This document shows positions 1 to 7,734 of a stretch of DNA of 39,117 nt, in pieces. Under the pieces are notes generated by a model. That model worked only from the letters and a program-made list of their open reading frames with translations. It did no database searches and had not been told where the DNA came from. How positions within the stretch are numbered: position 1 is the stretch's first letter; each line of letters opens with the position of its first letter. The translations under genes and the position numbers were made by a program. This DNA is from Kiritimatiellia bacterium (GTDB lineage: Bacteria > Verrucomicrobiota > Kiritimatiellia > RFP12 > UBA1067), in assembly GCA_018399555.1 (NCBI GenBank), contig JAGYOL010000007.1:1-39117 (forward strand), in the 5' to 3' direction.

Positions 1-2
1 CC

Positions 3-2699
3 GACACCCAGGTACGCTTCGACACCTCGATCGGTTCCGACGCCGCAGTCATCCTGGATCAGAATACGACTCTGGGGGCGATTCATTTTAACTCTCCCTT
101 CAGCTACACCCTGAACGGCGGAACCTATGGATGGTCACTTGATTCGTCGACCGGTAACAACGTTATAACGGTCGAACAGGGCGTCCATACGATCACCGCT
201 CCCGTAACCTTGCAGGATTCACTTGAAGTTTTTGCGATTACTGGCACCGGAGTTGAATTTACCGGCAACATCTCCGGTGACGGTAATCTGATCAAACAGA
301 ACAGCGGTACCTTGACACTTGCCGGACAGAACAGCTACACCGGTGCCACTTTCGTCGTTGATGGCAAACTGCAACTTAAAAATTACGCCACTCTGGGGGC
401 CGGTGATCTGCATATCAACACAACAGGCGGCAACCTGCTGGTTGATGTCGGTGATTCCTGCACACTCGCCAACAACCTGCGCGTGCAGGCGGGGATTGCC
501 AGACTGGATGTCGAAGGCGAGCTCGAACTGAGCGGCGAAGTTATATGGGACAGCAACGGTTTGTTTACTAAAGACGGTATCGGTACCTTGACCCTTTCAG
601 GATCGAGCGGTGCCGGTGCTGAAGATAGCAACCGATATATCAGAGTTGAGGACGGCACACTTGTATTTGCTGACGGCAGTGACTTCCGTATCAACTATGG
701 TGCCCGCGCGGCTCTCAGAGCCGATGTCAATAACAGCGACTGGCGCAAGATGGTCTTTGAACCCGGTTCATACGTCAAGGCTGGCGGTATCGAGACGCAG
801 TACGGCTATGAGAACCGATTTGAACTGCATGGCAGCATGGAGCTGGTTGCTGTGCCCGACGCGCTGGTTTTACGGGTCAACAGCGCATCGCAGGACCACA
901 TGGACTGGTTTACGGTCTTTGAAGATGGTTATCTCTACACGCCCAGCGGTAATCATCTCAATATCGGTGTGCGTGGTCCGGCCACATTCATTGTTGACGG
1001 CGGCAATGCTGATCTGCACAGTCTCTGCCTCGGCTACCAGCTGGGCACGAGTGTTATGGGCAGCTCAGCCAGTCATGTTGTTGTGCGCAATGGCGGAGTG
1101 CTGAATGCCAGATATCGTCTCAACTGGATGGGCGACCGCTATGAGCGTCATGTCAGCACACTGACAGTGAATTCAGGCTCCGAGTTGACAACCGTGGCCA
1201 CCAAGGAGTACTGGAGCAGCCCGCATTCGGCTCTCTCTCTTGACGGCGGCATGCTGAGCATCAGCGGCGCTGGTGTAATCGGTTCACTTGATAATGCCTT
1301 GGCCGGTTTAAATACTCTGCATCTGGGTGTTAACGGCGCCACTCTGAATCTGGCCGAGGATGCGACCATCACGCAGAGCATCACCCGCGACAGCTCGACC
1401 AACGCTGTTTTCACTAAAACCGGCAGCGGCGCGCTGACCTTGACGCAACCGTTGAGCTGGGCTGGCGGCATTCATGTGCAGGAGGGTGCGCTGGCTGCGG
1501 AACTGAACTCCGATCAGGCACTGACCGATCCGGGCAACATATTCTATCGCGCCAGCTGCGAGGCAGGGCCTGTTTCAGACAGCTCGGGCAACGCTCTGCA
1601 GGGGGTGATTTCGGGCACAACCGTGGATGTCAGTGCCGCCGGTGCTTTGAGTGAACATGCCATGGTCTGTAATGGCAACAGCGCACTCAAAATACCCTAT
1701 CACGATGCGCTCGACAATGCGAATCAATACACAGTCGCCTGCTGGGTGTGGATGGATGAACTGCCCACCGATCTCAAACAGTTCACCTTCTTCACCACTC
1801 GCTGGGCGGACAGTGGCAACTATCAGACAATGCTGCGGGTGCAGAACGGCACCTTCCGTTTCATGACCACCGGCGCATTGTATAGTGACTGGGGGAGTTA
1901 CGGATTGAACGCAGCTCCCACCGGGCATTTCACCACCGGTCAGTGGCATCACCTGGCGGCTGTGGTGGATGTTGATACTGTCAGACTCTATGTCAACGGG
2001 TTACTGAGTGGTAGCAAGACCGTGGCGGGGGCTGATTTGCGTCTGAGCCCCGACCGTAGCGGTACATCGACCTACGGCATGGCCTTCGGCTGCTACAAAC
2101 TCTATGAAAGCAGCAACATGTTCAGAGGCAAACTCGATGACATGCGCGTCTATCTGCGTGCACTGGACGCAGATGAGATCGCTTTGATCGCTCAGACAAC
2201 GGTGCGTTATCCCGATCTGCAGGTTGATGATGGTGCAATCTTCACTGCTGCCGGTGAATCCGCTGTCACCAGTCTCAGCGGTTCGGGCACGGTCGCGGGG
2301 GAGCTGGATGTGCTTGAGCTGCTTGCGCCGGGAGAGAGTGCGGCAGCGCAACCCGGCGCGGAGCTGAATGTCGCGAAGCTTAATCTGGTCGACGGTGTGC
2401 GCTATGCCTGCTCGTGGTCCGCTCAGGCGGCGGATATTGTCGATGTCGAAACACTCAATATCGGCGGCTCCGGTGTGGTTGATCTGGGGCTGACCGGCGA
2501 AAATCCGATTCCGAACGGTGTGACCAGCACAATCCTGTTCTACTACGATCAGATCAGTGGCGCTTCCAATCTGGACAAATGGACCGTTACCAACCTGGGA
2601 GTCAACTCTGGCGGAGTCAACTACACGATTGTTGCGGAGAGTGGCACCGTGACCCTCATAGTGGAAAATCTGCGCGGCACTCTGCTGATTGTCCGGTAA
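3..2699 (+). CDS. Beta-strand-repeat surface protein with LamG domain (5' end missing)
   Basis: The reading frame is open from base 3 to the TAA at 2697-2699 (898 codons) without a credible start, so the N-terminus and signal peptide lie outside the window; the TTG at 210 is only an internal codon. The protein is rich in Gly, Ser, Thr and Asn and holds autotransporter-associated beta-strand repeats of the type GxGxLTLxGxxxYTG followed by xxVxxGxL (about nt 285-375 and 1405-1500), expected to form a right-handed beta-helix. A LamG/concanavalin-like jellyroll follows at about nt 1650-2195, with typical features such as WHHLAAV and LYVNG, and suggests glycan binding. There is no C-terminal autotransporter barrel; the protein ends in RGTLLIVR, a tail shared with three other proteins here. 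Likely a secreted surface or adhesion protein; the ligand is unknown. Confidence 0.85.
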   Translation, partial: DTQVRFDTSIGSDAAVILDQNTTLGAIHFNSPFSYTLNGGTYGWSLDSSTGNNVITVEQGVHTITAPVTLQDSLEVFAITGTGVEFTGNISGDGNLIKQNSGTLTLAGQNSYTGATFVVDGKLQLKNYATLGAGDLHINTTGGNLLVDVGDSCTLANNLRVQAGIARLDVEGELELSGEVIWDSNGLFTKDGIGTLTLSGSSGAGAEDSNRYIRVEDGTLVFADGSDFRINYGARAALRADVNNSDWRKMVFEPGSYVKAGGIETQYGYENRFELHGSMELVAVPDALVLRVNSASQDHMDWFTVFEDGYLYTPSGNHLNIGVRGPATFIVDGGNADLHSLCLGYQLGTSVMGSSASHVVVRNGGVLNARYRLNWMGDRYERHVSTLTVNSGSELTTVATKEYWSSPHSALSLDGGMLSISGAGVIGSLDNALAGLNTLHLGVNGATLNLAEDATITQSITRDSSTNAVFTKTGSGALTLTQPLSWAGGIHVQEGALAAELNSDQALTDPGNIFYRASCEAGPVSDSSGNALQGVISGTTVDVSAAGALSEHAMVCNGNSALKIPYHDALDNANQYTVACWVWMDELPTDLKQFTFFTTRWADSGNYQTMLRVQNGTFRFMTTGALYSDWGSYGLNAAPTGHFTTGQWHHLAAVVDVDTVRLYVNGLLSGSKTVAGADLRLSPDRSGTSTYGMAFGCYKLYESSNMFRGKLDDMRVYLRALDADEIALIAQTTVRYPDLQVDDGAIFTAAGESAVTSLSGSGTVAGELDVLELLAPGESAAAQPGAELNVAKLNLVDGVRYACSWSAQAADIVDVETLNIGGSGVVDLGLTGENPIPNGVTSTILFYYDQISGASNLDKWTVTNLGVNSGGVNYTIVAESGTVTLIVENLRGTLLIVR

Positions 2700-2702
2700 A
2701 AC

Positions 2703-2716
2703 ACTGCAGATGCAGT
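2703..2716. repeat. 14-bp perfect inverted repeat
   Basis: ACTGCA-GA-TGCAGT lies just after the stop codon of the LamG surface protein. It could form a small hairpin at the 3' end of the message, but no T-run follows, so it is not a standard intrinsic terminator. Function is unknown. Confidence 0.4.
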
Positions 2717-2780
2717 CCAGGCTGCAAATGCGAGCTGCAACCGGAGTGACTTCGCAGGCGATAAAAGCGGCTTAACTTGC

Positions 2781-2809
2781 TTGTTTTTTACGAGGGTAGT
2801 TGCGAAAAT
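2781..2809 (+). promoter_or_regulatory. Sigma70-like promoter, possibly giving a leaderless mRNA
   Basis: TTGTTT (2781-2786), a 17-base spacer, then GAAAAT (2804-2809). The same two hexamers with the same spacing occur at 29306-29334. The -10 box ends 8 bases before the ATG at 2818, so the transcript should start at or within a base or two of that ATG. This agrees with the lack of a clear Shine-Dalgarno sequence before the gene. Confidence 0.5.
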
Positions 2810-2817
2810 AGCTGTCG

Positions 2818-4545
2818 ATGCAGTTGAGAACTTTTAAAATAACGTTATGCTCCCTTGTGCTCAGTTCGCTTTGCGCTGCAGCCGGGGATGGAGATGCGGC
2901 CTTCCGGCGAATGCTTGAGCGGGTGGCCAGCATGGATCCGGCACAGGCCGCTTCGGTCTACTCTGCGCGGGCGGTGCAGATGTGCTACGAAACCCTGCTG
3001 GAGTTTGATTACCATGCCCGGCCCTACCGGTTGATTCCGGCACTGGCCGCCCGGCAACCGGAGATATCCTCTGACGGTCTGGTTTATCTTTTCGAGATTG
3101 ACAGTGCGGCGCGTTTCACGCCCGATCTTTGTTTCGGCAGCGATGCGAAGGGTGAGTTGCGCGGACGTCCGGTGCGGGCTTCAGATTTGGTGTTTTCGCT
3201 CAAACGGCTCTCCGACCGCAAGGTCGCCTCGCCGGGTTCGTGGCTGATGGATGACACTGTCAAAGGGATGCGTGCTTTTGCGGATGCTTCCAGCAAAGAT
3301 TCGCCCACCGATTACTCTCTGGAGGTGGCCGGTCTGACGGCCCTTGATGAGCGCCTGCTGCGCATTGAACTCAACCGTCCTATGCAGCATTTCATCTGGT
3401 ATTTTGCAATGGCTTACACCGCCGTTGTCGCGCCGGAGGCGGTCAGTTATTACGGCGACGAGTTCGGCAATCACGCAGTCGGCACGGGAGCCTACTCTCT
3501 GGACGAATGGCTGCGCAACCACCGGATGAGTTTTGAGCGCGATACCGCTTGGCGCGGCTGGAGCTGCGGTCCGGCATCCTTTGACCCCGCCGATGATCTG
3601 CTGCCCTTCGATCGCTTTGTCTTCAATGTGATCGACGATGTATCAACTCAATGGCTCTGTTTTTTGGCCGGAGAGCTGGATTTTCTCGGCAGTATCACAC
3701 GCGATAACTGGGATGTGGTTGTAGATCAGGATGGAGAACTCGACGACTCTCTCAAACGTCGTGGCATTCAGTTGCACTCTATTCCCGCCATGGAAGTGTT
3801 TTATATCGGGTTCAATATGGATGATCCGGTGCTGGGAAAAAATAAAAAGCTGCGCCAGGCACTCAACTGTGCCTTTGACAGCGAAAGATGGGTGAAGTTT
3901 TTCAATAACCACACTATTGCCTGCGACGGGCCGGTACCGCCGGGTGTGCCCGGACGTCTGGATGAGCCCTTCATCTTCGACTTTGATCTGGCAAAAGCGA
4001 AACGACTGCTGGCCGAGGCTGGCTATCCCGATGGAATTGATCCTTCAACCGGACGCCGCTTGGTGTTGGATCTCGATATGGGCCGCACCTCACAGGAGAT
4101 ACGCGAATCAACCGATCTGCTGGTCTCTTTCTACAACCGCATCGGTGTCGCCATAAAACCCAATTTCCACAACTGGCCTGTTTTCCTCAAGCGAATCTCA
4201 AATCGCCAGAGTCAGATGTTCCGCATAGGCTGGATTGGTGACTATCCGGATGCTGAAAATTTTCTGCAGCTCTTTTACGGGGTGAATGTTTGTCCGGGGC
4301 CGAATCGTTGTAATTATGTCAACCCCGAAGTGGACCGCTTCTATCAGCAGGCGGTCGTGACCGCCGATGAGAGTGAGCGCAATAAACTCTGGTTTGAAAT
4401 TCAGCGCATTGTGCGTGATGATTGCCCCTGGCTTTTTATGCACTACCGTAAAACCTATACACTGTGTAATAATCGGGTTATCGGTTATAAACCAACGGAT
4501 TTTCCGTATTCAACGGAGAAATATCTGCGCAGAAAAGTTGAATAG
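2818..4545 (+). CDS. Extracellular solute-binding protein, family 5 (OppA/DppA type)
   Basis: 575 residues, normal for the SBP_bac_5 family. A signal peptide is visible (residues 1-22: KITLCSLVLSSLCAAA), with AAA-G as the likely cleavage site; the Cys at 19 is not in a good lipobox. The body shows typical family features: an early YETLLEFD stretch, a region resembling VxASDLVFSLKRL, the KNKKLRQALNCAFD helix, and a C-terminal FLQLFYGVN...YxNPEVDRF segment. Such proteins bind peptides or, in some bacteria, oligosaccharides, and deliver them to an ABC permease. No permease or ATPase gene is present in the window. The next gene is a GH5 glycosidase, which makes an oligosaccharide ligand plausible, by inference only. 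The start has no clear ribosome binding site and may be leaderless. Confidence 0.85.
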   Translation: MQLRTFKITLCSLVLSSLCAAAGDGDAAFRRMLERVASMDPAQAASVYSARAVQMCYETLLEFDYHARPYRLIPALAARQPEISSDGLVYLFEIDSAARFTPDLCFGSDAKGELRGRPVRASDLVFSLKRLSDRKVASPGSWLMDDTVKGMRAFADASSKDSPTDYSLEVAGLTALDERLLRIELNRPMQHFIWYFAMAYTAVVAPEAVSYYGDEFGNHAVGTGAYSLDEWLRNHRMSFERDTAWRGWSCGPASFDPADDLLPFDRFVFNVIDDVSTQWLCFLAGELDFLGSITRDNWDVVVDQDGELDDSLKRRGIQLHSIPAMEVFYIGFNMDDPVLGKNKKLRQALNCAFDSERWVKFFNNHTIACDGPVPPGVPGRLDEPFIFDFDLAKAKRLLAEAGYPDGIDPSTGRRLVLDLDMGRTSQEIRESTDLLVSFYNRIGVAIKPNFHNWPVFLKRISNRQSQMFRIGWIGDYPDAENFLQLFYGVNVCPGPNRCNYVNPEVDRFYQQAVVTADESERNKLWFEIQRIVRDDCPWLFMHYRKTYTLCNNRVIGYKPTDFPYSTEKYLRRKVE

Positions 4546-4546
4546 T

Positions 4547-4566
4547 GATACGGGATACGGGATCGG
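4547..4566. repeat. Short tandem repeat in intergenic spacer
   Basis: GATACGG occurs twice back to back (4547-4553, 4554-4560), followed by the partial unit GATCGG. It sits directly after the solute-binding protein stop codon. Probably a small slippage duplication. Confidence 0.5.
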
Positions 4567-4619
4567 TTTAATAATTTGTCTGCTGTATAGCGGCAAATAT
4601 GCTGCGAAAAGGATTAATA

Positions 4620-6098
4620 ATGAAAAATACAAAGCTGTTATTGGTTGTGCTTGTTTTGGCTGTTATGAACACAGCTGTTGCAGAGGTGTATAAACCAAAA
4701 GAGCGCTGGCGTGGTTTCAACCTCATGGGAATGTTTGTAAAAGGTTCTAAAATGTCACCTGGATACTATGCAGAAAAAGATTTTAAAGAAATTAATGAAC
4801 TCGGGTTTAACTTCGTCAGATTACCGCTGGATTACCGCTTCTGGATCAAAAATGATGATTGGAACAGCATCGATGAGAGTGCTTTAAAACCGCTGGATGA
4901 TGCGATCGCCTACGGTCGTAAATATCAGATTCATGTCATGCTGAATCTGCACCGCGCTCCGGGCTATACGGTTGCCAAACCGCCCGAAGCACTTGATCTC
5001 TTTCAGGATGCCGAAGCCCTGCGTGTCTGTCGCCAACATTGGAAAATGCTGGCCGGGCGCTATCGTGAGGTGCCGGCGGAAAATTTAAGTTTCAATCTGT
5101 TTAATGAACCTCAGACGACGTCCGCCGACTATGAAAGGGTGGTTGCTTTGCTGGTCGCTGACATTCGCGCCTGTAACCCGCAGCGTCTGATTGTCTGCGA
5201 CGGTCTGGGGTGGGGACGCGAGATAGTGCCTGAACTTTTTAAGTATGGGGTCGGTCAGGCGAGCCGCGGCTACACGCCGATGACAATCTCGCACTACCGC
5301 GCAGCCTGGACCGGTAACTCCACCATTCCGCCGCAGTGGCCGCCGGTCGGAGCGGTTACTCCGCTGTACGGCCCGCTCAAACGACAGTACGCAAAACCGC
5401 TCTGCATCGAGGGTGTGCCAACCTGCAATATGATAATCAAGCCCGGCATGGTCTCAGGCAATGTGACAATCACGGTTGATTCCGAGAAACAGAAGCTTGC
5501 AACACTCAGGTTGGAGCCCGGTGAAACAGATGGCTGGAGCAGTGTGGAATACAAAGAACAGTGGAAAATATATCAGGCCGAATGCGATCGCACTTTTGAA
5601 GTTGCAATACCCGGGAACAGCGGCATAATATCCATTGCGATCAGCGCAGGCGATTGGGCAGAACTTGAATATTTAAAAGTGCGCGATGTTGACGGACATG
5701 AGGCGGAACTGCATTTTACCTATGCCTGGTATGAACAGAACCCGGTTATTCATTTTAAAGGCTTTGGCAAAGGGAATTCTTTCATGGCAGCTGATGCTGG
5801 CAGCGGTGCGGAGTGGCTGAGGGCCAATGTGACCGCTCCATGGGTACAGGCTGCTCAATCCGGCAGATTTGTCTTTGTCGGTGAGTTCGGGGCCTATAAG
5901 CATACACCGCACGCGATTGTGTTGGAATGGATGGAGGACTATCTTAAAATCTGGCAGTCGGCTGGTATAGGCTGGGCGTTGTGGAACTACAAGGGTCCGT
6001 TCGGTATTATCGAGAGTGAGCGCCTGGATGTCGATTATGAGGATTTTCACGGACGTAAAGTGGATCGCGGAATGCTCGACCTGCTACAGCGTTACTGA
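4620..6098 (+). CDS. Secreted GH5-family glycoside hydrolase with inserted domain
   Basis: The ATG at 4620 is preferred over the in-frame ATG at 4599 because AAAAGGA (4607-4613) lies 6 bases upstream and the protein then starts with a clean signal peptide (MKNTKLLLVVLVLAVMNTAVA); 492 residues. GH5 marks are clear: WRGFNLMGMF near the start, LGFNFVRLPLDYRFW (61-75), the NLFNEPQ loop with the acid/base Glu at about 163, SHYRAAW (224-230), and FVGEFGAY with the nucleophile Glu at about 422, followed by WALWNYKGPFG. GH5 enzymes cleave beta-1,4 or related linkages in cellulose, mannan, xyloglucan and other glucans; the substrate cannot be read from the sequence. About 130 residues (266-395) lie between the sixth and seventh barrel strands, an unusual place for an extra beta-rich domain. 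It probably acts in the periplasm or outside the cell. Confidence 0.88.
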   Translation: MKNTKLLLVVLVLAVMNTAVAEVYKPKERWRGFNLMGMFVKGSKMSPGYYAEKDFKEINELGFNFVRLPLDYRFWIKNDDWNSIDESALKPLDDAIAYGRKYQIHVMLNLHRAPGYTVAKPPEALDLFQDAEALRVCRQHWKMLAGRYREVPAENLSFNLFNEPQTTSADYERVVALLVADIRACNPQRLIVCDGLGWGREIVPELFKYGVGQASRGYTPMTISHYRAAWTGNSTIPPQWPPVGAVTPLYGPLKRQYAKPLCIEGVPTCNMIIKPGMVSGNVTITVDSEKQKLATLRLEPGETDGWSSVEYKEQWKIYQAECDRTFEVAIPGNSGIISIAISAGDWAELEYLKVRDVDGHEAELHFTYAWYEQNPVIHFKGFGKGNSFMAADAGSGAEWLRANVTAPWVQAAQSGRFVFVGEFGAYKHTPHAIVLEWMEDYLKIWQSAGIGWALWNYKGPFGIIESERLDVDYEDFHGRKVDRGMLDLLQRY

Positions 6099-6138
6099 GA
6101 AGAGTGAAGAAAAGATTGAAGAGAGAAGAGTGAAGAAA
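6097..6138. repeat. 16-bp direct repeat, purine-rich
   Basis: GAGAAGAGTGAAGAAA occurs at 6097-6112, overlapping the GH5 stop codon, and again at 6123-6138. The spacer up to metY contains nothing else recognisable apart from a TAAAAT box near 6219 without a good partner -35. Confidence 0.5.
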
Positions 6139-6298
6139 GAAACTATACAACTTTTCGCAGCTACCCTCTCTGTGACTCCGTGTCTCAGTGTTCAATTCCC
6201 TTTTCAAATGAATGTGGTAAAATGCAGTATGGGTGGACTTTCCCGCCGCCAGGGGTTGCTGCGCGTTTTGAAGTTGATTAAAGAAAGAGGTGCAGAAA

Positions 6299-7606
6299 AT
6301 GAGTGATAATAAGAGCAGTTACGGGTTACATACAAAGGCACTGCATGCCGGACAGAGAGTCGATCCAGTCACCGGTTCGCGGGCTGTTCCCCTGTATCAG
6401 ACTTCGTCCTATCTTTTTAAAGACTGTGAACATGCCGCGAATCTTTTCGCTCTGAAGGAGTTCGGTAATATCTACACCCGCCTGATGAATCCGACGACCG
6501 CTGTTTTTGAAGAACGGATGGCGGCATTGGAGGGGGGGAGCGGTGGACTGGCGATGGCCTCCGGCATGGCGGCCATAACCGCAACGCTGCTCTCCATCAG
6601 CCGGGTGGGTGATGAGTTCATCGCGGCTGATAATCTTTATGGCGGCACCTACCAGCTTTTCCACTATACCTTCCCGAAGTTGGGCAGGAGTGTCAGATTC
6701 TTCAATTCGGGGCGCCCTGAACTGATCAAAGATATGATCAACGGGTGCACCAAAGCTATCTACGTTGAGACAATCGGCAATCCCAAGCTGGATGTGCCGG
6801 ATTTTGAAGCCATCGCTGAAATCGCCCATGCTGCCGGATTGCCCCTGATTGTGGATAATACCGTCGGAGTCGGTCTGATACGCCCCTTTGAACACGGCGC
6901 CGATATTGTGGTGGCCAGTGCAACCAAATATATCGGGGGGCACGGCACTTCACTCGGGGGCATAATCGTCGATTCCGGCAGGTTCAAGTGGGACAACGGA
7001 CGTTTCCCCGAATTCACCGAACCGGATCCCAGCTATCACGGCATTGTTTACTGGGACGCATTGAGCAATGTGCCCGGTATGGGAAATGTGGCTTTCATCC
7101 TGAAGGTACGAGTCACACTGCTGCGCGATATGGGGGCCTGCATCAGTCCATTCAACGCCCGCGAGCTGATTCTCGGATTAGAGACCCTGCCGCTACGGCA
7201 GAGACGTCACAGCGAAAATGCTCTGGCACTGGCACGCTGGCTGGACGGACATCCGTCGGTCGAGTGGGTCAACTACCCCGGTCTGGAGAGTAGCATCACC
7301 TACGCCACCGCTGTGCGTTATCTCAAAAATGGTTTCGGCGGCATACTTGGCTTCGGTGTAAAAGGGGGGTTGCAGGCCGGCGTAAAATTCATCAACAGCG
7401 TCCGGCTGCTTTCGCATCTGGCCAATATCGGCGACGCGAAAACGCTGGTGATTCATCCCGCCTCCACTACTCATCAGCAGCTTTCGGAGGCGGAACGCAC
7501 CGCAACCGGGGTGACCGAAGATTATATCCGCGTCTCGGTCGGTCTGGAGGATATCGAGGATATTATGAGCGATATCGACCAGGCTCTGGCAAAAAGCATG
7601 CCGTGA
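6299..7606 (+). CDS. metY: O-acetylhomoserine aminocarboxypropyltransferase (sulfhydrylase)
   Basis: PLP-dependent enzyme of the Cys/Met metabolism family (gamma-family transsulfuration enzymes). It is expected to form homocysteine from O-acetylhomoserine and sulfide in the cytoplasm. The ATG at 6299 is chosen over a GTG at 6290 because AAAGAGG (6284-6290) lies 8 bases upstream; 435 residues, the usual MetY length. Family features: HTKALHAGQ near the start, [11 protein letters not shown], the IYTRLMNPT stretch, the ETIGNP loop, the aspartate in IVDNTV, and the Schiff-base lysine in [10 protein letters not shown] (about residue 210). MetY differs from cystathionine gamma-synthase by its longer middle section after the lysine, which is present here. 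It has no functional link to its neighbours and appears to be a single-gene unit, followed by an intrinsic terminator. Confidence 0.92.
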   Translation: MSDNKSSYGLHTKALHAGQRVDPVTGSRAVPLYQTSSYLFKDCEHAANLFALKEFGNIYTRLMNPTTAVFEERMAALEGGSGGLAMASGMAAITATLLSISRVGDEFIAADNLYGGTYQLFHYTFPKLGRSVRFFNSGRPELIKDMINGCTKAIYVETIGNPKLDVPDFEAIAEIAHAAGLPLIVDNTVGVGLIRPFEHGADIVVASATKYIGGHGTSLGGIIVDSGRFKWDNGRFPEFTEPDPSYHGIVYWDALSNVPGMGNVAFILKVRVTLLRDMGACISPFNARELILGLETLPLRQRRHSENALALARWLDGHPSVEWVNYPGLESSITYATAVRYLKNGFGGILGFGVKGGLQAGVKFINSVRLLSHLANIGDAKTLVIHPASTTHQQLSEAERTATGVTEDYIRVSVGLEDIEDIMSDIDQALAKSMP

Positions 7607-7688
7607 CAGGCAGGCAGAACGATGGTTGTATTTGTGACTTGATCTGTTATCCTATTTACGGCATTTGAAAACCGTGCACCTTGCATCT

Positions 7689-7714
7689 ACGGCAAAATGG
7701 CAACTGCCGTTTTT
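7689..7714 (+). terminator. Rho-independent terminator after metY
   Basis: ACGGCA (7689-7694) pairs with TGCCGT (7705-7710) across a 10-base loop and is followed directly by TTTT. It lies about 85 bases after the metY stop and just before the convergent stop of the large minus-strand repeat protein. Confidence 0.65.
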
Positions 7715-7734
7715 AGGGTTATGCGGCTGGATGT

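Noticed and set aside
6139-6298. Possible SAM riboswitch upstream of metY
   Set aside because: None of the conserved core sequences or paired elements of the SAM riboswitch classes I know could be found in the 160 bases before the gene.
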